Below are positions 18,053 through 26,847 of a stretch of 64,000 nt of DNA, one piece after another; position 1 is the first letter of the stretch, and every line of letters begins with the position of its first letter. The notes beneath the pieces were generated by a model. It ran no database searches, was not told where the DNA came from, and was given only the letters and a program-made list of their open reading frames with translations. A program made the translations under genes and the position numbers. This DNA comes from Helicobacter magdeburgensis (GTDB taxonomy: Bacteria; Campylobacterota; Campylobacteria; Campylobacterales; Helicobacteraceae), in assembly GCF_000765825.2 (NCBI RefSeq), contig NZ_JRPE02000006.1, positions 1 to 64,000 on the forward strand, read 5' to 3'.

Positions 18053-20335
18053 ATGAAACAAATTACCATAGTATGCGTTGGGCAACCAAATGTTGGCAAA
18101 AGCTCACTTGTGAATAAGATTTGCGGTGTGCATTTAAAGGTGGGGAATTTCACAGGTGTTACGATTGAAAAAGCAGAGGCAAGGATTGAATATAAGGGCT
18201 ATATTTTGCGGATTATTGACTTGCCCGGGACTTATGCTTTAAATGAATATTCTTTTGAGGAGCAGATAACAAAGCAGTTTTTGGAAACGCAAGAATATGA
18301 TGTGATTTTAAATGTACTAGATTCTACAAATTTGGAGCGTTGTTTGTTGCTAACTACGCAACTTATGGAATTACAAAGCAAAATGTGCCTAGCACTCAAT
18401 ATGAGCGATGAGGCAAAAAAGGAGGGCATTGAGATTGATAGTGCGTTGCTTGGCGAGATTCTAGGTGTGGAATGTGTGAGTGTATCGGCGTTTTATGGAG
18501 AGAATCTAGAGACTTTGCTTGATAGGCTAATCCACATTGCTAATGAGCCTTTAGAGCCAAATAAGCGGGTGTATGCTGACTTTTTGGAAAATGAGATAAG
18601 CAAGGTTGAAGATTTTTTGAAGCAAAAGCATTATGAGGATATAGAGCGACTTTTGGCACTTAATCATAGGGGAGTGAGAAGTCTAAGGGATATTGCTATC
18701 AAGCTGCTTATGCAGGATAATTTTATTGCTAAAAGTTTGCACGATAAGGGCTGCTGGGTGGAGCTTAGTGAATTTGTCAATAAATGCACACAGCAGCTTT
18801 ACAAGCAGTCTCAAAGTCAAAATGTGCAGGATATTTTTAATGATGATAGCATTAGCTTTGCAAAGGGTGCAAGTATGGAATCTAGCCGCACGAACGCTAA
18901 AAAACAGCTCTCTATCACACAAAGGCTTGATGCGATTTTGCTGAATACTTATCTTGGGATTCCTATTTTTTTGTTTTTGATGTGGTTTTTATTTCAGGTT
19001 ACTTTTTATTTAGGCGAGTTTCCAAAGGTGTGGATTGAAGAGAGTATGGCGTCTTTTGGCGATTTGGTTCAAGGGTATATTGCTAATGAGTTTGTAGCGT
19101 CTTTGCTATCCGGTGGGATTATCGCTGGGGTTGGGGCGGTGCTTAGCTTTCTGCCTCATATTTTGATACTTTTTTGTGGGATTGTGCTGCTTGAAGGCAC
19201 GGGATATATGGCGAGAGTGGCGTTTTTGCTTGATGGCTTTTTTCACAAGTTTGGGCTACACGGCAAGAGCTTTATCCCACTTGTTACGGGATTTGGCTGC
19301 TCTGTCCCGGCATATATGAGCACAAGAATGCTCAAAAATCGCAATGATAGAATGCTGACACTTTTTATTATTAATTTTATGAGTTGCGGGGCAAGGCTGC
19401 CTGTTTATACATTGTTTATCGGGGCGTTTTTCACTCCAAGTGTGGCGGGGAATGTGCTGTATGGAATCTATATTTTTGGGGCATTAGTAGGGCTATGTAT
19501 GGCTAAGATTCTAAAACTTACAGCCTTTAGGGGAGATGATGAACCATTTGTAATGGAGATGCCAAAATATCGGCTACCGAGTATGCGTTTAATTGCCTTT
19601 AGTGTGTGGCAAAAGGCGGTAAGCTATGTCAAAAAGGCTGGGAGCTTTATACTTCTTGCTTCTGTGATTATTTGGGTGGGGACGCAGTTTCCACATAATG
19701 AGACTTTAGAGCAGCAGACAGATGAGGCGGTGAGCGCACTAGAATCTAAGATTGCGGAATTGGAGCAGCAAAGGGGTAAGGAAGAGTGTGTGCAGGAGTG
19801 GGAACATAGGAATGCTGATGGTAGTGCGGAATGGGGTGCTTCTGTTGTGATGTGTGAAGATGGGTATATAGACAGAAGCATAGAGTCTATACAAGATGAG
19901 ATAGAAAATATTCAACATACTTATCAATCAAACAAGGTGGAGCAGAGCTATTTAGGACGGATAGGGAAGTTTATAGAGCCGATTTTCACACCTATGGATT
20001 TTGACTGGAAAATCTCTGTCTCACTTCTCAATGGGCTGTTGGCAAAGGAGACGATTATTTCAAGTATGGGTGTGCTGTATGCGTTGGGTGAGGATATTGA
20101 TGAAAATAATGATATGCCTTTGCGTGAGATTTTACAAGAGCATATTAGCTTACCGAGTGCCATTGCTTTTATTTTGTTTATTATGTTTTATAATCCTTGT
20201 TTTGCGGCAAGCATTGTGTTTGGCAAGGAAGCGGGTGGAAAGCGGTTTATTGCGTATTTGTTTGTTTTTACAAGTGTGGTGTCGTATATTTTTGCCTTTG
20301 TGGGCTATAAGATTACGCAGCTGATTGTTGGGTAG
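18053..20335 (+). CDS. feoB: Ferrous iron transporter FeoB
   Basis: Inner-membrane Fe(II) uptake protein, 760 residues. The N-terminal G domain has G1 GQPNVGKSS (about 10-18), G2 around NFTGVT, G3 DLPGTYAL and G4 NMSD. A helical insertion domain follows. The membrane part has paired Gate regions (GFGCSVPAYMSTR and a second near NPCFAAS). A loop of about 75 residues between membrane helices, with Glu-rich coiled-coil character and two Cys, is longer than in E. coli FeoB. No feoA is adjacent, which is usual in Helicobacter. A promoter with near-consensus boxes precedes it. Confidence 0.97.
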   Translation: MKQITIVCVGQPNVGKSSLVNKICGVHLKVGNFTGVTIEKAEARIEYKGYILRIIDLPGTYALNEYSFEEQITKQFLETQEYDVILNVLDSTNLERCLLLTTQLMELQSKMCLALNMSDEAKKEGIEIDSALLGEILGVECVSVSAFYGENLETLLDRLIHIANEPLEPNKRVYADFLENEISKVEDFLKQKHYEDIERLLALNHRGVRSLRDIAIKLLMQDNFIAKSLHDKGCWVELSEFVNKCTQQLYKQSQSQNVQDIFNDDSISFAKGASMESSRTNAKKQLSITQRLDAILLNTYLGIPIFLFLMWFLFQVTFYLGEFPKVWIEESMASFGDLVQGYIANEFVASLLSGGIIAGVGAVLSFLPHILILFCGIVLLEGTGYMARVAFLLDGFFHKFGLHGKSFIPLVTGFGCSVPAYMSTRMLKNRNDRMLTLFIINFMSCGARLPVYTLFIGAFFTPSVAGNVLYGIYIFGALVGLCMAKILKLTAFRGDDEPFVMEMPKYRLPSMRLIAFSVWQKAVSYVKKAGSFILLASVIIWVGTQFPHNETLEQQTDEAVSALESKIAELEQQRGKEECVQEWEHRNADGSAEWGASVVMCEDGYIDRSIESIQDEIENIQHTYQSNKVEQSYLGRIGKFIEPIFTPMDFDWKISVSLLNGLLAKETIISSMGVLYALGEDIDENNDMPLREILQEHISLPSAIAFILFIMFYNPCFAASIVFGKEAGGKRFIAYLFVFTSVVSYIFAFVGYKITQLIVG

Positions 20336-20392
20336 GGTGTAGATTTCAAGTTTGAATCTACTCTAAAATTCGTGCGGAAAGGGCATATTTTC

Positions 20393-20421
20393 TTGACAAA
20401 AAAGCGATGTTATACTATAAT
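20393..20421 (+). promoter_or_regulatory. Full-consensus sigma70 promoter of the tRNA cluster
   Basis: TTGACA at 20393-20398 and TATAAT at 20416-20421 with a 17-base spacer, an exact match to the consensus, 21 bases before tRNA-Pro. Confidence 0.9.
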
Positions 20422-20442
20422 TACGCCCTTTTAGCTTTATGT

Positions 20443-20520
20443 CGGGGCGTAGCGCAGTCTGGTTAGCGCACTTGGTTTGGGACCAAGGGGTCGAAGGTTC
20501 GAATCCTTTCGCCCCGACCA
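20443..20520 (+). tRNA. tRNA-Pro (anticodon TGG)
   Basis: 78 bases with encoded CCA. Acceptor stem CGGGGCG / CGCCCCG; anticodon stem CTTGG / CCAAG around the loop TTTGGGA, giving anticodon TGG; T-loop GTTCGAATC. First of three tRNAs in one transcript. Confidence 0.96.
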
Positions 20521-20539
20521 CTTCTTCAATCTTTTTTAT

Positions 20540-20617
20540 GGTGGGTGTAGCTCAGTTGGTTAGAGCATCAGGTTGTGGCTCTGAGGGTCGTGGGTTCGAT
20601 CCCCATCACCCACCCCA
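20540..20617 (+). tRNA. tRNA-His (anticodon GTG)
   Basis: Acceptor stem GTGGGTG / CACCCAC. The extra G at 20540 can pair with the discriminator C, the identity mark of tRNA-His. Anticodon loop TTGTGGC gives GTG. CCA is encoded. Confidence 0.96.
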
Positions 20618-20634
20618 TAAGTTTCTTATTTTTT

Positions 20635-20711
20635 GCGTTCGTAGCTCAATTGGATAGAGCACCAGACTTCGGATCTGGGGGTTAGGGGTTCGACTCCCTT
20701 CGGGCGTACCA
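20635..20711 (+). tRNA. tRNA-Arg (anticodon TCG)
   Basis: Anticodon stem CCAGA / TCTGG around loop CTTCGGA, giving anticodon TCG; T-loop GTTCGACTC; encoded CCA. The acceptor stem GCGTTCG / CGGGCGT uses several G-T pairs. Confidence 0.93.
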
Positions 20712-20812
20712 CTTTCTTGATGTATTAGGTTTTGTTGATTCTTCTAATTCATGACTTGTAAAATTATCGAACCATTTGATATGTTAGTTTTTTTTGTAGA
20801 TGGGCTTTTATC

Positions 20813-21742
20813 TCAAAATATGTGAAGTAAACGTTTGATTTTTCTTAAAATGCGAATTATAATAGGTTTTTTTAATGACCTTTCAAATATCTTGATTCTT
20901 GCAAGAGCAGTAGAAGATTCTACAATGGTGTCTGGGTAAATGATAGGAAACTTTGTGTTTATTATGTGAGAGTTGAAAATCCCTCCTTCTTCCCTGCAGT
21001 GTGTGCCGCTATTGTCAAAGCCGATCTGTTTAATATATGGAGTAGCCGGACAGAGTGTAAGGGCATTATGTTTGTAGGCAATGAGATAATTAAATATTGC
21101 CCAAGTTTTTATTTTACCTTTGTGGTTGGCAATGAGTTGTTGAAAATAATGCGGAGCATATCCATCAATATTGATATAATCAATGTCTTTTTTCGTAAAA
21201 TTATTCAATGCCCATTGTATATCTCTTTTAAAATATTGCCATCTATTTACCCAAGTTGCCCAACCCCAGCAGTGTGGGGATCGCCAAAAATAGCAATCCC
21301 CCAAATCTTGCGTATCAATAGGATAGCTCCACGCAGAAACACTCCACACTTTCAATTCATTTTCATAGTGATTGAGGGCATCATTCATATAGTTTAAAAA
21401 AGCAGACGAGGTCACAATATCATCTTCAAGAATAATGGCTTTGTTGAAACGATAAATAATAGCATTTATGCCCTGAATAATAGAATCTGCCAAACCAAAA
21501 TTTTCTTTTCTATAAATAATCTCAATTGAGGCAAATGGAGCGAGATTGTTTTGTTCTATTTCAAGTTCTTTAAGGATATTTCTTACTTCTTGAAAGCCTT
21601 CTTTTTTTTTAGGGTTTTCTCCATCAGCAAAAATAAAAAGCAAACTTTGTTTGGCTAATGTATTGGATTTTAGTGCTTCAAGTGTTTTGGATAGATGTAT
21701 TGGGCGGTTGTAGGCAAAAAGTATAATAGGGGCAAGATCCAC
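20813..21742 (-). CDS. Glycosyltransferase (GT-A, family 2-like)
   Basis: 309 residues. N-terminal nucleotide-sugar domain: PIILFAYNRPIHLSKTLEAL, then YRKENFGLADSI and ILEDDIVTS, where EDD is the metal-binding acidic motif of GT-A enzymes. A Trp-rich acceptor region (WRSPHCWGWATWVNRW) follows. The C-terminus is basic (KKPIIIRILRKIKRLL), which suggests membrane association. Last gene of the glycan operon; its ATG overlaps the stop of the Kps-like gene. It probably adds one sugar to a surface glycan; donor and acceptor unknown. No homopolymer tract in this gene. Confidence 0.85.
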   Translation of the reverse strand: MDLAPIILFAYNRPIHLSKTLEALKSNTLAKQSLLFIFADGENPKKKEGFQEVRNILKELEIEQNNLAPFASIEIIYRKENFGLADSIIQGINAIIYRFNKAIILEDDIVTSSAFLNYMNDALNHYENELKVWSVSAWSYPIDTQDLGDCYFWRSPHCWGWATWVNRWQYFKRDIQWALNNFTKKDIDYINIDGYAPHYFQQLIANHKGKIKTWAIFNYLIAYKHNALTLCPATPYIKQIGFDNSGTHCREEGGIFNSHIINTKFPIIYPDTIVESSTALARIKIFERSLKKPIIIRILRKIKRLLHIF

Positions 21743-23133
21743 TATATCTCTCCTTGTGACACACTGCTACTATGTTTTGTGATTGTAGCAAGAAGATTGT
21801 CATAAAAATGTGGGCTTGTTATATTAGAAATATATAGATCAAGCTTTGCAAATTCCTCATTTTCGTCAAGCTTGTATGGAAAGCCTTTTTGGATTTTTTC
21901 TATAGCTTCTTGCAAATCTTGATAGGAAAAAATATGAAGCGTATTGCTTAAAAAGCGATAAGGACTAGAGTCAGAATCAAACATAATTATAGGCTTTTGA
22001 AAAGCAATTGATTCTAAACACACTGTTCCATTGAAGGTTGCAATGGCTTTTGAGTGAGCGATTAGGTCCTTTGAGCTTACTTGGAGCGACACAAGTATCG
22101 TGTTTGGCACAAGGGCGATGTGCTTGTAAAATTCAATATTTTTAAAAAAGGTAATATTGTGTAAAAAATAATCTGTGAGACTATCATTCATTAATAGCTG
22201 GTGAGGATGTTCTTTAACATAGAGTTTCCAGCCTTTTGGCAAAGCATTTGCTGTCATTTTAATAAGGGTAAGTTGTGCTTCAAGAGGTGCTCTACCAATA
22301 ATGGCAGCCTCAGGCTCAAGATGGAGATTGAAATAGATAAAATTTTCATTGAGATCGGGTGTATGAGAGTGTCTTTTATAATATCTATGCATTTGCTTAT
22401 GTTTAAGAAGTGAATAGAATTTTTGGAAGTAATTGTATTCTAAATTTAAAAAACGTCTTTTAAAGCTTAGGTTTTTCATACAAGAAATAAATTCCACAAG
22501 CATTGCTCCGCCAATTTTATAGAATAGGGCTTTAACTCTATCTTTTAAAGTCGTATTTGGATTTGTTGCGTGAGTATTATACAGATAAAAACATTGCTCC
22601 TTGATGGGATACTTTGGCTTGTTGAATGTATCAAAAGCTAAATTCTCGCGTGTATTATAATAAAAAAGTGCAACCCGACCATAAAGTTCTTCAAGTGTAT
22701 ATGATGGAATATTGCGTAGTTTTGCCAATCCAAATGGAATGAGATGGTGAGGTGTAGCAAGGATCATTTCTGCATTGAGAACAAATGCAATTTGGTAAGT
22801 TTCAAAAATCTCTGCAAAAAATGAGAGATATTGATAATACATATCTTTAGCGATAGGGTTATTGAGTATAACGCGATGAAGCATTGTTTCTATATCGATT
22901 TGAATAAACTTCATTTGCTTGATAAGATTATAGTCAATATGAGTGCAATGTTGAATTTCAAGGAGATTGAGATAGTTGAGCGTGTGGGTGATTCTGTGTG
23001 GATGGGATTCTAATAGGGTATTCGTTTTTGTATTGAATTCGCACACTAAAACAACTATATTAAAAGAGGTGTGCTTAAGAATATATTCTAATAAATTCCC
23101 ATCTCTATCTAGCAGAATAATAGGTTTGCACAT
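21742..23133 (-). CDS. Capsule/surface polysaccharide protein (KpsC/KpsS-like)
   Basis: 463 residues from ATG 23133, which has RBS GAAGGAG; the longer TTG-initiated frame to 23151 would place the RBS inside the gene. The C-terminal half has a GT-B-like region with LYVKEHPHQLL, a pattern of KpsC/KpsS-like capsule transferases, followed by ATFNGTVCLESIAFQKPIIMFD, a nucleotide-sugar binding pattern. The N-terminal half is weakly conserved. Likely a sugar transferase for a cell-surface glycan. The stop overlaps the next gene start. Confidence 0.7.
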   Translation of the reverse strand: MCKPIILLDRDGNLLEYILKHTSFNIVVLVCEFNTKTNTLLESHPHRITHTLNYLNLLEIQHCTHIDYNLIKQMKFIQIDIETMLHRVILNNPIAKDMYYQYLSFFAEIFETYQIAFVLNAEMILATPHHLIPFGLAKLRNIPSYTLEELYGRVALFYYNTRENLAFDTFNKPKYPIKEQCFYLYNTHATNPNTTLKDRVKALFYKIGGAMLVEFISCMKNLSFKRRFLNLEYNYFQKFYSLLKHKQMHRYYKRHSHTPDLNENFIYFNLHLEPEAAIIGRAPLEAQLTLIKMTANALPKGWKLYVKEHPHQLLMNDSLTDYFLHNITFFKNIEFYKHIALVPNTILVSLQVSSKDLIAHSKAIATFNGTVCLESIAFQKPIIMFDSDSSPYRFLSNTLHIFSYQDLQEAIEKIQKGFPYKLDENEEFAKLDLYISNITSPHFYDNLLATITKHSSSVSQGEI

Positions 23134-23273
23134 ATGTCTGTTCTCCTTCAAAAGAATTAATATGGGTTTGTCATTGATTGGAACAACAAGGTAAATATGG
23201 GAGAAATAAACACTGCTATGTCATATTGTAGATTTTCTTTGGCAAGTATGGTCTTAGATACGGTGGACAACAT

Positions 23274-23989
23274 TTATTTTTCCTTAAAAAACAATGTGTT
23301 AATTGTTTTGGCGAATAGCTTATAGTTCTGGGAGGATAAAAAAGAATATGTTTCAGTGTGATATATATTCTCCAAGTCGCTATTCCAGCATTCTACAACT
23401 ACAACTTTTGGGCGGTATTTATCCCAGTTGTTTGATTTCAGCACCTCTAAATCAAGCCCCTCAACATCAACGCTCAAAAAATCAATATGGGTTTTTTGTG
23501 GCAGATACTCATCAAGGATAGATTCTAAACTCCGCACAGGCACAGGGATTTCATCAATCAAGTGGTAGAGTGGGTGATTATCATATTTTGTTTTTAAAAT
23601 TGTGCTAAAGCCATTCAGGGCGGGTTCATTAAAACTATAATAAATCATACTGCCCCCCCCCCGTTAAAAGCTACACCACATTCAATATTAATATCCCTAG
23701 GGCGGAAACGATTGAAAAGTTTCATTGAGCCGGGCATAGCATCAATGTTAAGCCCACGCCAACCGACTTTATAAAATAAATAAGTATTTGAGAATCTGAA
23801 TGGGTGATGAGCACCTACATCTACATAGAAGCCACTTTTAGCATATTCAAAAAGCTCACGCAAGATTAAATCTTCACCTTGTATGGCATAAGATTTGGTG
23901 TGAAAGCGTGTGATGTAGAGATTGTTTATATAAATGAGCCAAGCCCAAAGTTTATTTGGCAGGATTTTTTTAAGAAAGGACTTTACCAT
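23274..23989 (-). CDS. FkbM-family methyltransferase, phase-variable, OFF as assembled
   Basis: SAM-dependent sugar or lipid O-methyltransferase split by a G10 tract at 23653-23662. The first frame (114 residues, from ATG 23989) carries the SAM site GFYVDVGAHHPFRFSNTYL and the acidic loop NIDAMPGS, and stops right after the tract. The second (124 residues) carries the rest: IDFLSVDVEGLDLEVLKSN, the FkbM signature, and VVVVECW. With G11 or G8 the two join into one 238/237-residue protein. At G10 the stop of the first half overlaps an ATG of the second (ATGA), so a split protein by re-initiation is possible. It lies inside the glycan operon and starts within the end of the preceding gene. Confidence 0.85.
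23653..23662 (-). repeat. Poly-G tract (G10) in the FkbM methyltransferase
   Basis: C10 on plus, G10 in the gene, flanked as AAC-G10-CAGTATG. Full length requires G11 or G8. The same flanks (ACTG-C10-GTTAAAA on plus) occur around the tract at 25014-25023. Confidence 0.9.
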
Positions 23990-24944
23990 ATTGTCCCCTC
24001 TTGACTGTGATGAGAATGAAGCAAAAAAGCAAAAAATAAAAGGATAGAATCCTTACTTTTGCCCCCCCCCCCATAAATATTTCCGCTAAAGTGCTTTCCA
24101 AAGTGCTTCTTGGAAATGCTTGAATAGCCGAGTTGGAAGAAAGATTGTAAATTGAGATATTGTTAAATATGCGTTGAATAGTGTGATATGAGCGTAAGAT
24201 TTCAGAATCTACGCTTAACATCTCTGTGAGAGTGATTTTTGCAAAGTTAGATTCGGTTTGTTGCTCCTCATAAAAATGCTTATAGTCTATATAGAATTTA
24301 TTATGAGAATCTACAAAATAGCCCTTAAACCAGTCATGATCGCAACCAAGCAAATAAATCTTTTTATAACCCATTGCAATACAACAAATAATAGATGGAA
24401 TAAGGACATTGCAGTATGAAGGTAGGGCAATGGCTTTTGAAAATAAAAAGCGAGAGATAAAATCAAAGCCCTTAAATTTTGCTATACCAAAGGTTTGTAG
24501 TGTGATAAGGGGATTTTTGATGTGGATTTTATCTTTCCAAATATTCGGTACAAGGAGTTCAACAGGATAGGAAAGTTGTTCAAATGAATGATATAACTCC
24601 TGCACTTCTTTAGTTACACGCTCATAATCACTTTGTGCCATTATGTTATAAGTATCGCCAACAAAATACACAGAATCTAAGAGAATATGATATTTTGGGC
24701 GAATATCTTTGTGAATATTTTGAGTAATAGAATGATTCATCATAAGCGTATGACATTCTGAAAGCTCTGCGAGATATGGAGCTACATCATCTTTAAGGCT
24801 TGGACCATTGGCAAGAATGAAAATACTATGATTCTGTGGGGAAACTAATGAGGAAACAGTGGAGACAAAAGCCCTACCTCTAAAAAATGTCTGCAAAAAA
24901 TAAGCACTGTGTAAAATATCTAAACATAGGGGTTTAAGCCGCAT
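23970..24944 (-). CDS. GT42/DUF115-like putative glycosyltransferase 2, with 3'-terminal poly-G
   Basis: 324 residues at the assembled tract length. N-terminal IFILANGPSLKDDVAPYL and the later GYKKIYLLGCDHDWFKG follow the pattern of DUF115/MptE-like and sialyltransferase (GT42) families, where GNGPSL binds the nucleotide sugar. It is a paralogue of the next upstream gene, with shared order of motifs including AFPRSTLESTL near the C-terminus. G11 at 24062-24072 falls just after the conserved end. G10 ends the protein 2 codons past the tract; G11 and G12 add about 29-30 hydrophobic residues and bring the stop into the start of the FkbM gene. A role in surface glycosylation is inferred. Confidence 0.7.
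   Translation of the reverse strand: MRLKPLCLDILHSAYFLQTFFRGRAFVSTVSSLVSPQNHSIFILANGPSLKDDVAPYLAELSECHTLMMNHSITQNIHKDIRPKYHILLDSVYFVGDTYNIMAQSDYERVTKEVQELYHSFEQLSYPVELLVPNIWKDKIHIKNPLITLQTFGIAKFKGFDFISRFLFSKAIALPSYCNVLIPSIICCIAMGYKKIYLLGCDHDWFKGYFVDSHNKFYIDYKHFYEEQQTESNFAKITLTEMLSVDSEILRSYHTIQRIFNNISIYNLSSNSAIQAFPRSTLESTLAEIFMGGGAKVRILSFYFLLFCFILITVKRGQYGKVLS
24062..24072 (-). repeat. Poly-G tract (G11) at the 3' end of putative glycosyltransferase 2
   Basis: C11 on plus, G11 in the gene, after the codons for AEIF. Length sets the C-terminal tail and where translation stops relative to the FkbM start codon at 23989: far upstream (G10), overlapping the ATG (G12) or 20 bases inside (G11). Confidence 0.88.
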
Positions 24945-25896
24945 TAATCCCCCTTTGATGGGGGTAAAAAACTAGGACTAAATGAGCAAGAATAACATTT
25001 CTTTTATCAACTGCCCCCCCCCCGTTAAAAATAGAGAAGAGTGTGCTTCTTGGAAAGGCATCGATCATTGATATTGATGAAAGATTGGAAATTTGCGGAA
25101 AATTTTTGCCCAACATATCATAAGCTTTAAATGCTGCTGTAATACATTCCATATGAAATGACAGTGGATAGGGTGTGTAACACTTTTGGGCATCATTATG
25201 GTAATAATGTGTGTCAAGGCAATATACACGATTATCTGAATCTACACCAAGCTGCGTGTGCCAATTACTATCCGCTCCTAGAAGATAGATATGTTCATAT
25301 TTCATTGTTATGGCACAAGACAATGCGGCAATGAGAACATTAATGCCACTAGGAATAGCGAAATTATGTCTATAAAGCCAGTTTTGGAAGCGGAAAAATG
25401 TATAAAGTTCCACAGCATTGAATGTTGCGATTTGAATATGTGGATTTGAAGGAGCGATTCCTTTGCCTGTGCGTGTTTTATAATAATGATAAGGAGCAAG
25501 AATTGTCATATCCCAATCAACCTGTTCCAAACTTTTATCTAACTCTTGCACACAAGCAGTAATAAATTTGTCTTCAGTGTCCTCTTCATCGGTGTAAAAG
25601 CCCCAGTATGCAGGGTCCATCAGCACATAATAGCGTGGCTTAATTTCTAAGGCGAGAGAATGCGTAATAGCCTGATTAACCATCATCACATCTTCATTTT
25701 TTAACTGCTCTATATGTGGAGGAACATCATTATTAAGGCTTGGACCATTACCAAGCACAAAAACCCTTTTACGCGTAGGGTGAAGCTTCCTAATTGATGG
25801 AGTAAATGTGCCATTTCTTATAAAGTTTTGCATATACCACAAAAAAGATGCACCTTTAATGGTACGTAATTTCAAGTTGCGTTTGAAGCTCATCAC
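24934..25896 (-). CDS. GT42/DUF115-like putative glycosyltransferase 1, with 3'-terminal poly-G
   Basis: 320 residues at the assembled tract length. Motifs: VFVLGNGPSLNNDVPPHI (nucleotide-sugar loop), MMVNQAITHSL, ALSCAITMKYEHIYLLGAD and the C-terminal DAFPRSTLFSIF. It is a paralogue of the gene downstream. Its ATG overlaps the SDR stop (ATGA). The G10 tract at 25014-25023 follows the conserved end. G10 gives a 30-residue tail ending 11 bases inside the next gene; G11 stops at once; G9 stops after about 12 codons. Annotated families with this fold include Campylobacter Cst sialyltransferases and Maf proteins; the sugar used here is unknown. Confidence 0.7.
   Translation of the reverse strand: MMSFKRNLKLRTIKGASFLWYMQNFIRNGTFTPSIRKLHPTRKRVFVLGNGPSLNNDVPPHIEQLKNEDVMMVNQAITHSLALEIKPRYYVLMDPAYWGFYTDEEDTEDKFITACVQELDKSLEQVDWDMTILAPYHYYKTRTGKGIAPSNPHIQIATFNAVELYTFFRFQNWLYRHNFAIPSGINVLIAALSCAITMKYEHIYLLGADSNWHTQLGVDSDNRVYCLDTHYYHNDAQKCYTPYPLSFHMECITAAFKAYDMLGKNFPQISNLSSISMIDAFPRSTLFSIFNGGGAVDKRNVILAHLVLVFYPHQRGINAA
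25014..25023 (-). repeat. Poly-G tract (G10) at the 3' end of putative glycosyltransferase 1
   Basis: C10 on plus. The assembled length lets the frame run into the start codon of the following gene (24944). G9 or G11 end it earlier. Confidence 0.88.
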
Positions 25897-26684
25897 AGCC
25901 CCCAGCCGTCATCAACAACTAGAATCTGTCCGTTGATATACGCACTTGCATTGCTAAGTAAAAATACGAGTGTGCCACTTAAATCCTGTGGGTCAAGCAT
26001 ACCCTTGCTTGTGCAATGCCCCCTGTAACGCTCTAAAAAGCTCTGCGGTTGATTATCTAAGATTCCACCCGGGGCAATAGCATTAGCTCGGATTCCAGTG
26101 TTAGCAAGGTATTTTGCCATATAGCGTGTCATATGGCATACTCCAGCCTTGATGATGCTATACTCAACCGGACTATCCATTTGTGTGCCGATATAGGTAT
26201 CAAACTTTGGGGCATACACACCTTGAATGCTGCTCATTGAGATGATATTCCCATAACCTTGTTGTTTAAAATATTTCGCAAATTGCTGTGAAGAGAGTAG
26301 ATACCCGCCCATCTGCATATTCATATTCGCACAAAAATCATCATATTCCACTTCAAAAAAATTCTTTTTCCCCCACATTGCTGTGTGTGGATAGGCATTA
26401 TTGACTAACGCATCAATTTTGCCAAAGCGGGAATGCAGTGTCGTTATAGCAGATTCTAAACTTGTTTTTGAAGTAATATCAAGCTCAATGCAAAAAATAG
26501 AATCTACATTCAAATGCTCATCTTTAAGGTTTTGGCAAATAGTATTTTTAGCAGCTTCAGCAGCAGCGAGATTAATATCCGCAATAACGCCAATCCCTCC
26601 GTGGCGGATAATAGCCTCTATAAAACCCCTACCGATAAGCCCAGCTCCACCTGTTACAACCACCACTTTATCTTTTAAAATCAC
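25893..26684 (-). CDS. Short-chain dehydrogenase/reductase of a sugar-modification cluster
   Basis: 263 residues, classical SDR. The cofactor site TGGAGLIGRGF is at about 11-21, the acidic ADIN at the end of beta-2 suggests NAD, LVNNAYPHTAMWG is near 88-100, the active-site Tyr/Lys are in YSIIK, and AIAPGGILDNQP follows. The family with NNAYP and VDDGWGL-type endings is often found beside legionaminic/sialic-acid-like sugar genes (PtmA-type), so a role in making an activated sugar is plausible but inferred. The start is GTG at 26684 with RBS AAGGA. First gene of the glycan operon; the stop overlaps the next ATG. Confidence 0.82.
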   Translation of the reverse strand: MILKDKVVVVTGGAGLIGRGFIEAIIRHGGIGVIADINLAAAEAAKNTICQNLKDEHLNVDSIFCIELDITSKTSLESAITTLHSRFGKIDALVNNAYPHTAMWGKKNFFEVEYDDFCANMNMQMGGYLLSSQQFAKYFKQQGYGNIISMSSIQGVYAPKFDTYIGTQMDSPVEYSIIKAGVCHMTRYMAKYLANTGIRANAIAPGGILDNQPQSFLERYRGHCTSKGMLDPQDLSGTLVFLLSNASAYINGQILVVDDGWGL

Positions 26685-26736
26685 TTGAATCCTTGAGAAT
26701 AGTCTATTAAGATGAAATACTTTATGAAAGGGCGGA

Positions 26737-26742
26737 ATTATA
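26737..26742 (-). promoter_or_regulatory. Candidate -10 of the surface-glycan operon
   Basis: TATAAT on the minus strand, 53 bases before the SDR GTG, in the 163-bp gap after the MATE gene and its hairpin. No clear -35. Confidence 0.5.
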
Positions 26743-26802
26743 AATAAGAATATCTAATAAAAATCTTAAAGTATGCCCAAACTCCATTCCCAAGCAGTTT
26801 AA

Positions 26803-26830
26803 TTAGAATCTTTAAGCTATAAGATTCTAA
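26803..26830 (-). terminator. Hairpin after the MATE gene
   Basis: Perfect 10-bp stem TTAGAATCTT / AAGATTCTAA with an 8-base loop, 17 bases past the MATE stop on the minus strand. It separates the MATE unit from the glycan operon. The stem is built from the over-represented word AGAATCT. Confidence 0.6.
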
Positions 26831-26847
26831 AAATGACTTACAAATTC

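Noticed and set aside
20439-20657. A 72-residue ORF over the tRNA region
   Set aside because: It lies entirely across tRNA-Pro, tRNA-His and part of tRNA-Arg; the tRNA folds explain the sequence.
20336-20812. Integrative element at the tRNA cluster
   Set aside because: No integrase, no direct repeat of a tRNA 3' end seen; the adjacent glycan operon shows no mobility genes.
23274-23648. Second half of FkbM as an independent gene
   Set aside because: It lacks a SAM motif I, and joins the first half exactly when the G tract changes by one. Re-initiation remains possible and is listed as a finding.
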